The notes below the pieces were generated by a model, which was not told where the DNA came from, did no database searches, and saw only the letters and a program-made list of their open reading frames with translations. A program made the position numbers and the translations under genes. A stretch of DNA of 64,000 bases from Lucifuga dentata (taxonomy: Eukaryota > Chordata > Actinopteri > Ophidiiformes > Bythitidae). The stretch is from NCBI GenBank assembly GCA_014773175.1, contig VXCM01000246.1, positions 74,501-138,500 on the forward strand, in the 5' to 3' direction. Position 1 is the stretch's first letter. The number at the start of each line of letters is the position of its first letter. This document shows positions 10,461 to 25,400 of the stretch, piece after piece.

Positions 10461-13031
10461 ATGACTAATGTGACGCCGAGTAAAAGCGTGGAATGGCTGC
10501 AAGTGGAGTTGGAGTCCGGAGGCACTTCTCTGCTGCTGCTGGACTGCCGCTCACATGAGCTTTATGAATCATCCCGCATAGAGACCGCCATAAACCTAGC
10601 CATACCGGGACTGATGCTCCGCAGGTTCAAGAAGGGCAACATACCGATCCGGACTATCATCAACAACCACGAGGACAAAGAGAAGTTCATCCGGCGCTGT
10701 AAGACTGACACGGTGGTCCTGTATGATGAGAGCACGGTGGACTGGCAGGACAGCGGAGCTCCTGGCTCGATTTTGGGGCTCCTTCTTCAAAAACTGTGGG
10801 AGGACGGATGCAAAGCGTATTACCTGGAGGGTGAGGAGTTTTACTGTACAGTTTACTTCAGAAACGATGTAATATAACGTAAAATACATGCGCTTATAAG
10901 CTAAGTGCGTCTGAGAGTTTACAGAAAACTTCTCGTAAGATACATTCTTTTTTTTTTTTTTTTTTTTNTTTTTTTTTTTTTTTTTTTATTAAAGTTACGG
11001 TTCTTTTTTAAATAGTCATATCCTATTATGTGTATGTAATAATGGCGCGATATTCACAGTATCCTTATAAACTTTACTCCAGACTCACGAATGAACGTTC
11101 ATACTTTTTACAGGATGAGAAGTTTAAAATGTAATGGGCTACTTTTAAAATTTAGGGTAGAAAGTGTAAAAACTGTTTTTATTGTTGTGTTGGATAACTT
11201 TGCTGCTACATTTCATTATTTAATGTTTTTGTTTTTTTGTTTTTTTTAATCCAAAAGTTAGTTTGTTGTGAGTCTCAGATTCTCAATTAAAATTCCAAAA
11301 TGGCTGCGCCATGTTTTTCTCCAGCAGGAACAGGCATGCTCTTTATGAATGTGTTTTTGGGTAACTGGAACTACTTTTTTTACAGCTTTGTTGTAAAACC
11401 AAGTGGGTTTCCTGACCACGTGATAACTTAAGATTTGGAGGAAGAATTGATATAAAATATATTAACTGATGTACAGTATTTTTATAATATTTTGTTTTGG
11501 CTCCTATCCAGGGGGATTTGTGAAGTTTCATACAGAGTATCCAGAGCACTGTGAGACTCTTCTGGACAGCTCTTGTCCCAGCTCCTCTCCCCCACTGTCT
11601 GTCCTCGGTTTTGGAAATCTCCGGATCAGCTCAGACCGTTCTGATGGGGAATCGGACCGGGAGCCGAGCAGTGCCACGGAGTCTGATGAGAGCCCTGTTC
11701 CCAGCAGCCAGCCAGCCTTCCCGGTCCAGATCATACCCTACCTTTACCTGGGCTGTGCCAAAGACTCTGCTAACCTGGATGTGCTGGGCCAGTACAACAT
11801 CAAGTACATCCTGAATGTCACACCCAACCTACCCAACATGTTTGAGCACGATGGCCACTTCAGGTATAAACAGATCCCCATCTCGGACCACTGGAGCCAG
11901 AACCTGTCCCAGTTCTTTCCAGAGGCCATTTCGTTTATAGGTGAGTTGGTCATTAATTGGGCATAACAAATCCACAAATCCATAGGCACCTCAGATTATT
12001 ATAGAATCTTTTCAGAAACAATATTGTGTATTTGTTGTGTCTGGTCTGTTAACAATAATTTAAATATACTTTTTTTAATTAATAATTTTGGGAGAGTAGG
12101 AAAGACATGAGTAGTATCAGGGTTTAACTGGCAAAGACTTTGTTGTATTGCTTTCTTATGAACTTATCAGGGGTGACTAAAATATACTAAAGCTGCCAAA
12201 AGAATGACAGGATTGGTGCTTATATTGCAGAGGAAACACAGCAGTCTCAAAGACAACATATCTGTTTTGTTTTTGTTTTTTTTGTGATCACACCACAGCA
12301 ATATGTCAGACTTTTACTTTTGATTCACTGTCTGTAACCATAACATGAAACCACAGTTGTTTTGCCTTGTTTGTTTGATGGTTGCACGGCTGTGTACCAT
12401 GAACTAGTTTTCAAAGAACTGCGATATAGAATGAGGAAGGAAGCATGATTTCCACTGTCTGAGGTTAGTGTTTGATTGCAGGGTTACAAGATAAGTCTGA
12501 AACTTGGACTAAAACAACAATGTTATACATGTGTTGACAGTTGTTTGCTTATGGTGCCATTATTTCCAGGTTAGATGAGTTGAGCAACTGACTCACTGCT
12601 CAGAATATGAACCTGAATCAACTTGAAATGGATTTCTTTGGTTACCTGTGACTTCCAGGTCACAGTCTGATTTTCTTTCAGTGGGTTGCTGACTATAGTC
12701 ATACCTTCTTCTTCTCACAGATGAGGCTCGGTCCAAACAGTGCGGCATCCTGGTCCACTGCCTGGCTGGCATCAGCCGCTCCGTCACAGTCACTGTGGCC
12801 TACCTGATGCAGAGGCTCAACCTCTCGCTCAACGACGCTTACGACTTTGTCAAGAGGAAGAAGTCCAACATTTCCCCAAACTTCAACTTTATGGGTCAGC
12901 TCCTGGACTTTGAAAGGACGCTGGGGCTGCACAGTCCCTGTGACAACCGCTCCACCAGCGAGGAGCAGCTCTTCTTCACCACACCAACCAATCACAACGT
13001 CTTCCAGCTGGACAGGCTGGAGTCCACGTGA
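10461..13031 (+). CDS. dusp7: Dual specificity phosphatase 7, complete (3 exons, 369 aa)
   Basis: DUSP7 (MKP-X, PYST2) is a cytoplasmic MAP-kinase phosphatase that dephosphorylates the Thr and Tyr of the ERK activation loop. Exons: 10461-10830, 11512-11940, 12721-13031; 1110 bases with consistent phases. The N-terminal rhodanese/CDC25-like domain (about 1-140) contains LLLLDCR and the ERK-docking kinase interaction motif [14 protein letters not shown] (about 51-64). A Ser-rich linker with SDRSDGESD follows. The catalytic domain has [15 protein letters not shown], holding the general-acid Asp, and the signature HCLAGISRS with nucleophile Cys280. The C-terminus [18 protein letters not shown] fits DUSP7 better than DUSP6 or DUSP9. 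ATG 10461 is the first in-frame ATG; the frame stays open upstream to a GTG but no earlier ATG exists. The human protein is longer (419 aa) because of a low-complexity N-terminal extension absent here. Confidence 0.95.
10947..10987. repeat. Poly-T tract with one N in dusp7 intron 1
   Basis: About 40 T with a single N at 10968. The remainder of intron 1 (10831-11511) and intron 2 (11941-12720) is unremarkable AT-rich sequence. Confidence 0.9.
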
Positions 13032-13260
13032 GGATCAGTTGGACTTGATTTTTGTGTTTTCTGTGGTGTTTGTGGGGATCCTGAGTTTGTCAGATACCAA
13101 ACTAGCTAACTGACAGTAAGTCAGTTACAGTATTTCTGCATTGATCTCTTCATGAAGTGGGTCCCACATGCAGAAAACACACTCCAGATCTATTCTCCAA
13201 TACCTTAATGTGTAATGCAAGGATGATTTTCTATCTACAGTACTTACAGCGCATGGCATT

Positions 13261-13266
13261 AATAAA
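13261..13266 (+). terminator. dusp7: Candidate dusp7 polyadenylation signal
   Basis: An AATAAA lies 230 bases after the dusp7 stop. The 3' UTR may extend further, since mammalian DUSP7 has a long one, and AT-rich sequence continues to about 14.4 kb. The true end cannot be decided from sequence. Confidence 0.4.
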
Positions 13267-13269
13267 TGG

Positions 13270-16200
13270 TCATGTGCAGCCATCATTGCAGGACATTTCA
13301 TAACTTTTCTATTAAATCCAGGATTGTTTGTTATTCACCAGCTGTAAAGTGGATTTTTATGTGTTTTTATTTCTTCGTATCAGTTATGGTTCTTGCCTTG
13401 ATGGCCTTAAAGAAGACTTTGGCCAGTCGGAATGTTTTCTGGGAACCAATCTAGATGTTTTAACGGTACTCTAGCTGAGGAAATAAGCTGCTGCAGTGAT
13501 CTGGTCTTGAATTGATGTTTAGTTTTCATTTGATTACTGCTCTGTTGAAGCAGAATAGAGACCTCCAGAAGCATTTTCCTCCTGTTTTTAACTCAGAACA
13601 TCTTCACTAATATCTTTCAAATGGTAAACTCAGCAATGTCCCGACCATGTATGATCAAGTAGCCATCCTCTGCAAAATATTAAAGTTAAAATGAATTATT
13701 CATCAGAAATGCTCCTGTACTTTCTGTTGATTATAACTGTGGTATTTACATGTGTTTATGTTCTATCAAGGACTCTTTTTTTTTTTTGTAACCTTTGGGT
13801 CATATTGCCTGTGGTTTTTTTTGTTTGTTTGTTTTTTTTTGTTTGTTTGTTTGTTTGGTTTTTTTTGCCACTTTTACATGAAATTTAAGTCAAGTTACCA
13901 GGTCGAGGGTATAGTGAATAGGACTGGCTTTACCACGCTTGAATCAAATGAATGTGTCAGTAATCAGTGTAGAAAAAAAGGACACTTACCATACTTTTAC
14001 AGTCTTTAGTCTGCAGCTACTCCTTCCATGGAAGGGAAACCTGATGTGTAATTAGCTGTTCTCTGTCTCCAGCAATGTCTCAGAACAAATGAGTGAGTTT
14101 ACTGTGTGAAAGGAAATGTTTGACTGATGTGTTCTTACCTCACAGAGACATTTTCAGGGATTTTTATACAAAACATCTGTATCTCATCATAGCCTCTTAA
14201 GTGCATCTAGGGGCTGTTTTGTTTGTAAAGATGTACATAAAATCTAGTTAAGATGGGGGGTATTTTCTCAAAATCATGAAGGATGTGAAAATGACCCTGT
14301 TTTGACCCTTATGTATAATATATGTAAAACTAAATGTCCAAGATATTCTGTACAAGTTTATACTTCAAATATATTGTATATTTTTACTTGAACATCTTTC
14401 ATTTGTCTTTCTTTAGGTGCGATTGTGGAGTTCCTAAGTCAATCGTACATTTTTATCTAAAAACAAAGGTGATTTTGCAGTGGAGTCGACAACAAAGTCG
14501 GCAAGAGTTTCTTTATTGCTCAGTCAAACTCTAAAGACTGGAGTATTAGCGCTGTGCTGGCTGGCCTCCAGGCTCTAGGTGTGGTCTAATATCTGTTTTC
14601 TGTCCAGTCTGATGCTCAGTTTCCTGTTTCTCACGGGCGCTCTGTCACAAAGGCAAGTGACAGGCCCACATCTGTCAGTGCCACAGTGCAGTCGCACCCA
14701 CTACCACTCAGTCAAATCGCTCCGAGGAAGAAGAATATGACACAGCACATGCTGCACCCCACATACAAATCCTGCGCGAGACTTCCGACAAGTCTGTCCG
14801 TCGCAGCTGCTCCACTAATAATGTTTATTCAGTGTTAAGTGTGTCAGAGCCTCAGTTTGTGTCTTTTTGTTCGTTACGATTTCAACAAAAGAGCAATATC
14901 CTGTAAGGCGATTAGTGCAGTTTGTTGTTTAAAAAAAGAGGAAATGAGAGTTCCTGATATCCTCACATCTACACTGCCATTTAAAAAGGGGAAATGGTAG
15001 TTACATCATTTATTTGCTGCTGTACACTACTTTCACAAATGGCATAATATGATATGCATTGATAGAGGAAGTGTTGAGTATTTTCCTTTTGCTTTGTAGA
15101 TTCCAGTGCCAGTGACTTTATTCATGAGGCTCTATTCAAAAAAAAAAGCAATATCTCACAACACCATTATGGTTCTAGTCAAAACAAAAGTCTTTTTGCA
15201 TGAGTCAGGATGGGTAGCAGAGCTGGACGTGATGTTTCAGTTACTGAAAAATATTCTGTCACAACTTTGCCTTTTGCTTTGTCACACAATTATTAAGATG
15301 CTGATGTTTCGTGAAGTTTTGGAATTCGAAATTTGGTTCAAGAAACCTCCTTCTTCTGTGTTTTCACAAATCTTAATATCTGAATGCCTGGTTGGGTTAG
15401 TATTCAGATGTATTGTGTGATGTACTTTGCCAGATGACAAAAAGACCCGTTGCTGAAGAAGTTTTGTGAGCTGAAGCCAAGCTATGAAAAGTTATGAAGT
15501 TATGTTAAGTTATGAAAAATAGATGGGAGAAGTTTTCTGTTGTTGATCTGTGCAGGAGTTCACGGTCTAATAGCTGTCACTCTGTAGGACGTAATGCCTT
15601 CAAAACTGCACTGAAATGGAGACAAATCATTTCTAGCTTTGGGGGCTGAAACTATTTTATGGGGCAAAAACTAAAAAAATCTTCAACTTTCATGGCGGTA
15701 TGGCACACACAACGAGACTTGCTTAACAATACCTTGCAGTTGTCGTAATAAAAGGCACTGAGTGGTGAGTTAGCCAGCATGACTGAACCTGGCTGGCCAC
15801 ATACCTTCAGGGAAAACCTGTGATTAGGTGTGAAAGACGCCCACGATGAGCCAGAGGCAACATTTACCTGCAGCTCCCGCCAGAGGATCTCTGCCTGACA
15901 GACAAGCTCGGGGCATGATGGAGTGAAAACCATTAATCAGTAATGTCTAATCTAAATGAGACACTCCACATCTGGTACATCCATAAACACTTTTATTGCC
16001 AGTGCATGGCAGAATCTACATTCATGCTCATTCTCATATCTAACAAAGGAGTTCCTGTCTGGGAATTCCCTCGCAGCTGCTCTTCAGTCATTTTTTGGCA
16101 ACAGAGTGTCTCACCTGAGAGTTAAATATAGTCGTAGCATTTTGCAATTATAAATCGTTTTCAAAGGCAAAGTGTGGGGTCTTGCTACTCCTGATTTCAC

Positions 16201-19044
16201 CAGTTTCTAAGCTGCTAAATTCACTCCTACTCGCATAAATAGAAATTAGAGTTACAGACCCTTTGATGAGAAAACACTAGTTTCCTAACATAGAAATGTT
16301 TGTGTAGAAAAAGAAGCCTGCATGTATGATTCCCTTGCATCGTTGTCTGCCACAATTTGTTGGTAAGTGGAGTATTTTTGTCCTGTTGTTCTCGCTCATG
16401 AGAGGAAGCAGAAGCTCGGGCGGTGCTTACTCAGCAGTAGTGCCTGGGGAAGCAGATGTACATGAGAGTGACAGGATTTTAGCTCCTGGTGGAGACGGAC
16501 AGGGGCATGTTTCTGTTTGTGAACATACATAGTGTATTTGTGTGTGTGTGTGTGTGTATGGGTGGATGGGTGGGGGGGGTTAGAAGTAGAGAGGCTGAGC
16601 AGAAGCCAGTCTGAGCTGGTTCACACCTGCTGTGGTTAAGAACATGTTTAACATACTGCGCGACTGACGATTTCACAGCTGCTTCTGCTTCTCCAAAGTA
16701 CCATAGTCAGATTAGTTCAACTCAAATTATGTCACAATCTCAGTAGATCAAGTGAGTGTGTTGTATTATATGAATAATTAGGGCATTTCTTCAAGCATTA
16801 TTGTTATCCTTTTACATAGATTTGTAGACATTAGGTTATCCCATCTATATAATGATGGTAATCTCAGTATTTGGCTAAATTTGTCTGTGACATCATGTTA
16901 CTCAAGAAGGAATAACATCATGGATGGTGTGCTGTTCTCTGAGGTTTAAGTTAATCCAGCAATGATTTGATTTGATTTTGAGTATTTCAGCAAATATTCA
17001 TTTCATTATCACGTCTTGTTTTGCCTGATCTGATTTAATTTCACTTCTTCCAAAAAATCTAAAACTGTAAATTATCACAGAAGAAGATTTAGTCATTAGT
17101 AATGTGCTACTTCAAATAATGGCATTTATTTTCAGGGCAAATTTCACCCCCAAAATCACAGCAGTTCTGAATTATACTTTCAAAAAACATTAAACTTTTG
17201 CAGTACTGTATATAGAGCTCACGTACATTTTATAAACTCATCAGCATAAACGAGAGCCTTTATTGTATTTGTGTGAAACGCGGCCAGTAGGAATTTTTCA
17301 AAGAGAAAACACAGCTTTAATTTCAAATTTATTGAGTTGGCTTTTAAACCACGAATCAATGCTTTGTGATGTTTTTCACACCCAACTTTGAGAGCAGCCA
17401 CTTGACATGTTCAAGGTTCAGACTAAACTGGATATTTGTTCAAAATGTGACAATTTGAGATTATCATGCTAAAGTCAGTTACAGATGACAGTGGACATAT
17501 TGAAATACAAAAATATCCTTGAGCCTCGGCTTCTCTGCGCTATGTGTAACTGGGATGCTATTACAATGCCTGTGATTTATTTTCCTGTTGTTAGGATGAA
17601 CATTTGATTCCCTGAACCACTGAATTCCCACCCAAAGCATTGCTTCCTACCTTCCCATGTTTGTAATGGAATAAGTCTGGATCCAGAGTTAGAAATAGCA
17701 TAGACTCACTTAAACAACAATACAGAGGGAGGACAGCTGTACATGATGCAACCGTGAGGTTCGTCACCTCAGTGATAAAGAATATTGCTGCAGTTTATTT
17801 TAACAAAACACATCATATTACATGCTTTGGTAATGTTATTTGCAGTGCTGATGCCACTGAAGATTCTGATATCTGTTATCACTGCTTCCATCAAGTTACA
17901 CTTAACTTATTTACCATCTATATCTCATCTCTCCAGCAAGCTACAGATGTATAGTCTTTTTAAAACAGTCCCTACTCTTATGAAACTTAAATAGTTGCTG
18001 AGATATCTGAGGAAATGAAGAGAGAGCTTTGGCAAAGGGATTACTGGGTCATTTGTAAAGCAGAGCCACATGGAAAACTAGTGGCAGAGTGAAGCTGCCA
18101 TCTGTTAATACCAGAAGCGTCTCATTCTGTGGCCAATTTCACCATCCGGTCATGTACAGTAGACTGCACTCACCCAGCAGAAGAGTAAAGTGATATTTGT
18201 TTTCAGTTAAATTGTGGCAAAGCGAGTGGACGGGGAACATTCTAGACCCAACATAAAGCAAAGATCATCTGTCTTTTAGGAAGTCGCACTGGATCAACAC
18301 AGGCTGTGGTGGGAAGCGTCATGGCGTCTGGTATGCCATTCACACAAGGCCGTATTTTGCTTACAGTATAGGACTGCCAAGTGAGCCAAAGAGTCTTTGC
18401 CTCGGGATGTAGAAATCTACAACCCTAGTGACCAAATTAATGACGTCATAGCATTGAGAATAGGAATCTCCAAGTTTCTCTGCCGAAACAGCCTTTAAAC
18501 AGCCAAATTAATATTTGATATTAGACAAAATTTCTTTCATTTATCTGGCTAAACATACAATTTTACACATGCTGTAGTATTTTTAGAATGGGTAGGTACA
18601 GCTCAAAACCTTTTGAAGACTACAATTAAGTTTCCATTTTGAAAGTGGTAAAAATAGTTAAACTCTCCAGTGGTAATTAAAAACAAAACAATCGCTGTCA
18701 TTCATTTGGCTCAGTGAATAGTTATAGTGGAATTTGAGAATTCTGCATCTTCTAGTCTTTCTGTTCTATGGGCCATTATGGTTGACCCATCCAGAAACAG
18801 TACTTCAGTGTTCTCAGCACCACAAGTGGGATGGATCATCATGATACAATATTCTGTCTGTTTCAGTATGATTTGCAGTCTTTCCACTCTTTCTTTGTCT
18901 CAGTGTTCCACTTCCTCATTGTGTATTTATGGCAACAAAAACAACCTACCATTTGCTCTCCAAAAAGAAGCATCTGTATATTTGGAATAGGATCATTTAT
19001 GATTATTCCCCATATGCTTCTGTCTCTTGATTCCATTTCTGCTT

Positions 19045-19075
<31 letters not shown>

Positions 19076-21290
19076 GGCAGTATAAAATCATCAATTGGTG
19101 TTTATTTTACCTGTCTTTGTATCTAATATTATAACACACACAAACATTGCATTAAATCATTATCACATCATGAGGGTGCTTTTGTTGCCCCCCTGGCCCA
19201 AATAGAAATAATTCTTTCCTTTGGCCTAAAACAGAACAATAATACATGGAGTGAGGGAATTTGTTACAACATGTATTTTATGACTTTATGCATGGTGAAT
19301 TGAGATTTCCTACAGATTAGACTGTGATATTTGGTATTGGACAACATCCAAGATCATGTGATGAGAGGCAAGTAAAACTGGAATCCTCTAAACCCGAAAG
19401 CCTTCGAGCTTCAAGCAAAGTCTGTGTGGGAGGCAAAAACATGTTGTGAGAAGTTAATGCCTTTCAGTAGCACCACTGCTCTAATCCACCACTCCAAGCT
19501 CCCCCTGACTGTTTCTCGTATAAATCTATAAATCAAACGATGTTGTATGAATGAATGATTTACAAGGCAGTGAAACTGTGGCATGGAGATGTACCAGCAC
19601 ACTCCGGACAAAAGAAACTGAATGAAAATGAATGCAAATCCGTCCATCTCACTCAGTCAACAAGGTCAGTGTCACAGAGGTGTAGATGTTACACACAATA
19701 CAGAGGCTTATGTGTCCCTGAAATGTAAATACTACTTCACACATAACCGCAGTGCATGTTAATAACAGCAGCCATGAGTCATCAGACCTGTCTTATGTAA
19801 CTGCATCACCTCCCCATCCAACTCGCTGCTTATGCGCCACACCCCAAATTCATTCACACACACACTGCTCTGCTGCTGCCCAGCCTCCCATTGATGGAGG
19901 GGAGCATTGCTCATACTCTTCCATGCTGCAGATGGGAGGATTAGTGTTGGAACTTGTATAGTGTATAACGCAATAAAGAAATAAACTGTTAAATTATAAC
20001 CTGACCTTTGTTCACCTCATATTCTCCCTAAGCTTGACTGCATTTTTACATCTGTGGAAAATTCTATGTAGTCTAGCTGATACAGTGTAATATGTCTGTC
20101 TTCTTGTTGAGATTTCCCTGGCAGAGTGGCTGTGGTTCAAACCTGATCGTTTTTTACAATCCCATAACTAACAATGCTGAAGCATGAGGCTGAATGGACA
20201 GGACCCTGAGGGAAGCAAAGGGAGGGGGGCGAAGGGGAGGGGGTCAGGCTTTGTCATTAGTCAGGCCACTGACGTCACAAGCTCACACAAAACACACTGG
20301 ATCCCATTTCAGAATATGCAATTGAATAAAAATATTAATAAATAAAACTATTACTGCAAATAATGGATGGATGATGATTCATTCATTCATTCATACAAAA
20401 ATGCAATATACACTATGCACATTCATCCCATCAGTCAGAACAGGAAAGTGTCATTATGTGGATGCCTAATTTTTCATTTTTGCATCTTGTGTAATGCTGT
20501 GTTACTGCTTTACACAACACTGCAGTAACTACTGCAGGATAAGCCTTACCTTTCTATGGAAACAGCCTTGATTTTGCTGTTTTTCTACTCAAGTCTCGTC
20601 TTCTAGTTCCGGGACATGAGCCCAACACAGGGATTAGACTGTGTTTTCCTGCTGACATCCAGTGGTCAGAGTGGTAACTGCATGACTCCTCAAAATAAAA
20701 AAAAAAAATCTAAGATCTGTAGGCTGCTCATAGGAGAAAGATGTTTTTACAAATCACAGAACAATTCAAGATGTAATAAACATGTTTTTGTAAAGTTTTG
20801 GTAGGAATTTATCTGAACTGTGATGCTAAATTGTAAAATACAAAATTATATGAAAAATATCCCTCTGTCATTACATATTTGTTGTTATAAATAAGTATTG
20901 TGCTCTAACAATCCAAAAATTCTCATTTGCCAAAAAAAGACATCATAACAAAAGCTATATTTACAGCGGAACCAGTATCTCTTTGTACTGGAATGGTGTT
21001 CTTTATATGGGCAAAGGCATCTGACTGTCAACTGGTGTGGGTCAATCCAGATCCCCCAACATGGGCACTAACATGATTAGACATAAATAGCCCGTCTCAA
21101 TAGACTGTGTAACTAGATATTTATACGACAAGCATGTGAATACTTCACGTGCTGCAGACAAGAGCCACTAAGGAATACAAATGACACGAGTCTGAATAAG
21201 ATTTTAAAAAATTAGGTTTGGTAGATCGGTTTTACACCAAAGTATCTTGTTCTAATCCAGTAACAATGATATTTCAGGCATCTTTCCCTT
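13270..21290. other. dusp7-tnnc1 intergenic region, no gene seen
   Basis: Only short, unconserved-looking reading frames are present and none has recognisable domains. Notable contents are a short (GT)n at 16539-16557, poly-T at 19048-19074, perfect palindromic TGACGTCA sites at 18441-18448 and 20270-20277 (the latter beside a G-rich block 20218-20246), and an (ATTC)n stretch near 20377. The first part may be dusp7 3' UTR. Confidence 0.6.
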
Positions 21291-22302
21291 GTTTATTGTC
21301 TGTGTGTACAGAGGGCAGCGCTGATCTGGAGTTTAGAGAAGTGAGCATGTGACCAGGATGTTGTCGCTAAAGACCAGTGAGGCCAATCTGGAATGTGGAC
21401 ATAAAATAAGCATTGCTGTCCTCTCAACAACAACAACTGTCAATGTAGTTTTTCCAGTGGAGATGTCCAAAGCACAAACATTTCAGGTGTACTGGTGTGA
21501 CTATGTTTGGTGCTCTAGTTCCACAAAAAGAATAGATGTGTTTATCATAAACTACATCTGGTAAAAAAAAAAAAAAAAAAAAAAATAGAAAAAGCAGTGA
21601 TCCAAGGACAGAATGATGTATCTGCAAAACTCATCAAGCCAAAACAGGGATTGACAGAATAACTCTTTTTGCCAACAATCACATCTCTAATTTAAAAGTG
21701 AATATTTATGAGAAATATCAAATTACAACTATTACAATTGTTCTGACAAATGCACTTTGTTTAATACATGATGCACGTTTTCAGCAGACTTGAAATTATT
21801 TCTAGGAGAATAAAAAGTCCTGAGGGGATTTCAAACATACAGAAATGTATACAGTGTGCACCCTAGATCCAGTATAGAGTTTGGTGTAAAACCATATTTA
21901 CTCAAGGATTTGCTTCTTAGATGCACAATTATATATCAGCCTCTAAGTAAGAAGATTTGTAAACTGGTTATGGTGCTTCAGAGACAAGATTTAACATGAA
22001 GCCCAACTTTCTTATGATGTGGGCTCTAGAGAAAATAAGAGCAATTTGGGTACATTTACACAAATTCGGTATACGTGGTCACCAACATTAGTTACAAACT
22101 GTATTTACAACAATGCAAGAGATGGTAGAAAAATACAGACACATTCAGATACAGTATTTGACTAAATCTTGCAAAGTCGTTCCGAGGATCTCTCAACAGC
22201 ATCCAAAATCAGTTTCCAGTTTTCCATAGATGACCATGGAGTCAAAGAGAAATACAAAAATAACCTATGAGATCAGAGATGTCTGTCTTCTCTTTTTCAG
22301 GA

Positions 22303-22419
22303 TTATTCGACTCCTTTCATGAACTCCAAGAACTCTGTAAACACAGATAAGACAGAAATTAGTTGATAACTCCTGAGCCCTTCAGGAGGGTGATATCAAA
22401 CCTCTCATTCAATATGTAT

Positions 22420-22450
<31 letters not shown>

Positions 22451-25400
22451 TGCCACTCAGGCCTCTGATCTTGACATGAATGACTGATCAGAGGAAATTA
22501 TTGGTGAAGCATATCATTCTTTCTCTTCTGTCATTGTGTGAAATCCTCACCATCATAGTCAATTTTGCCGTCATTGTTCTTGTCTCCGTCTTTCATCAGC
22601 TCCTCGATGTCGTCCTCAGTAATTGCTTCTCCTGTAGATTCCAGCATCATTTTCAGTTCATCCAGGTCAATGTAACCATCTGCATTCCTGGATAATCAAA
22701 GGAGGAAATTGTTTTAATATGTAATCCATGTAAGTTGAGCTTTACAGGTGGTAGCAGAGGAAGAGTGTGTATTTGTTTGCATCTCTATCATATGACCGAT
22801 CTTGTCCTACATTTGAGTGTTCCAGAACAATCTATTTAAAAAAAAAAAAAAAAAGTGTGGAAAGTTTTTGTTCTTTGATGGTCAGATGAAGTGTCTGGCT
22901 TACATGTAGTGGGTATTTGAAATATCCTGAGCTGTCAAAAAAGATTATGGAGCAAACTACATGCTGTGCTCTGTATAGCTATTTGGTATTTTGTCAGCAA
23001 ACATAATTTGGGGGTGGGGGGCGGGTNGTATGATAGAACAACCCAACTGTTTCCAGCATTTGTTTCTCCAGTTCAGTGTATTGTAAAGAAGTTTAAACCC
23101 GGAATATTCAGCACAAACGTTAAACTCACTTGTCAAACATACGGAACAGCTCTGCCAGTTCCTCCTCGGACTTCCCTTTACTGTCATCTTTCATGCACCT
23201 CACCATCATGACCAGGAACTCATCAAAGTCCACTGTGCCACTCCCTGCACACATAAGATAATAAGATATCCTTCATCACATCTTTACAGTCTCTGCTGAA
23301 TTGAGCTTTATACTCTATCATCCCTAGGCAATTGTTCCATTTCTTGAACCCCAATGTTTGCATGTATTCCACCAAAATTTCCCCCTAAGTAGCTTCAAAC
23401 TTGCAGATAACATCCTACATGATGCATTAAGTTCAGTGGATTTGAAAGCTTGGGTGCACAACACCAAAAAGTCATTTAGCTTCTTGTAGATCTGTGATGT
23501 TTGGACTTACCATCTTCATCCACCTCATCAATCATCTCCTGCAGCTCCTCAGGTGTGGGGTTCTGGCCTAGCATCCTCATCACCTTTCCTAGCTCCTTGG
23601 TGCTGATGCAGCCATCCTCTGCATCTTGTACAAAGATGTCAAAGGCGGCCTTGAATTCTGCAACAGCACAGAAGCACACAGGAAATTCTTTATCAATTCT
23701 TCTTTTTTAATAAATGTGTTATAGAATTGTAAAGGGAGCTCCATTTTTCCTTACAACGTCAAGCAATTTATGCCAGTAATATTATAATTATCTTATATTT
23801 AAATAATTTTGATTATATACACAAAGACTGATTATATATGCACTCAAATAATTAATGTTATGGTTAATTACATTTACTGTACTATATGTAAGTACAATTT
23901 TGAGGTAATTGTACTTTCTTTGAATACTTCTCTTCCACCATATTCACGCACTACTTTCAAATATTGTAATTTGTAATCCACAGCATTTAGCTGATGGCTG
24001 TACTTACTTTGCAGATTAAAACTTTACATTCAAAATTAGATAAGTTTGCAAAGTACTACTGTTGTTTCCTTAAATTAGGGAACAGCAACAATATTTTACA
24101 AGCTTATCTCAATTTTCTTTGCAGGGCTAGTTTATCAGTTCTGATATTATTTTAACTAAGTAACACCTTTGAGTTTTTCTTCCATAAATTACATACCATT
24201 TTTCTGTTCATCTGTCAACTGCTCAACCTGTAAGAGGAAAAGAGAAGAAAGAGAAAAAATATTTGGTTACCTTATGACATCATGTCAAATTTGTTATTAT
24301 TACTGAATTCATTATGACTCTATACAACAACCACATTCAAAGTTCCAAAACTGTTGAAGTATTATAGTAATGAATATGAGTTAAGATATTTAGACTATTA
24401 ATGTGAATCCAGCCACTGGAATAGATATTCTCTATCTGTTTTGATAACTTTTGGGTCAACAAGGGTAATATTTAGGTACCTCACACTGACAAAACACAGA
24501 ACCTATATATCATATGTGAGGACCAGTGAGAGGAGGAGTTAAAAATAAATGGACAGGAGGATCAGGAACCTCAGATAAAGGACACAGTACACAGCGCCTT
24601 TGAATTAGCATAGCTGTGGCTCCGGCTCAACAATGGAACAGTAATCCTGGAAAAGCTACCACGAATGAGAGAGGGAGACAGCTGCTTATGTAAGAGTTAT
24701 TGTCTGTTGTTCACTATAAATTAAACACACACAAATGTACACACATATGCTGCTCCGGTGATGATATATGAAAATAGCAATGTCCATCTAAGCATCATTA
24801 GACACATGTACATTCCCGTGTGATTTTACTGCCTCCGCTCACTTGGGATGTGAACAGACGAGTTGGTCAGTTGACTAAAGGTCTCCGTATGTGCGGCTCC
24901 TGGGCTCACAGATAATGCTGGAATTCAGCCATGGGGGGTTGTCTAAACCTGAAGCCCTTCTCTGGCACCACCGAAACACAAAAGCAGGAGTGTCTGAGCA
25001 GCTGGCCAAAATTAGCCATATGAAGTGGGACTGTTCCATTTGAAGTCATGAATGAAGCAGCAGAGTACAAACCAGGGACCTGTCCTGTGAGTGACCTCCT
25101 GAGTGGCCCCTATCAGCTCTGATAGCACTGAAGCAGGAGAACATCTCGAGACGTATATGGTGTCAAAGCTCATCTGACATCAGCTGTTGATGGAGGCAAA
25201 GTGCTATGCAAGCTGCATCAACGGGGATTTGTCAGCCATTTGTGTGATGTCAGATTGACCAGCAACACAATGATGATGGGGGGGGGGGGGGGNGGGGGGG
25301 GCATTTTTATAAGTTCAGAAGAATAGATAAGTGCCAGAACATTCCGCATAATGGTCACTGACATTAGGACAGTTAAGCTCTTACACTGTAAATTGTTGAT

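Noticed and set aside
10419..10461. Upstream in-frame extension of dusp7
   Set aside because: The frame is open back to a GTG but has no ATG and no similarity to the DUSP7 N-terminus. ATG 10461 is preferred.
15652..15933. 93-codon minus-strand frame with several cysteines
   Set aside because: No known domain, no splice signals in phase, and no neighbour exons. Treated as chance.
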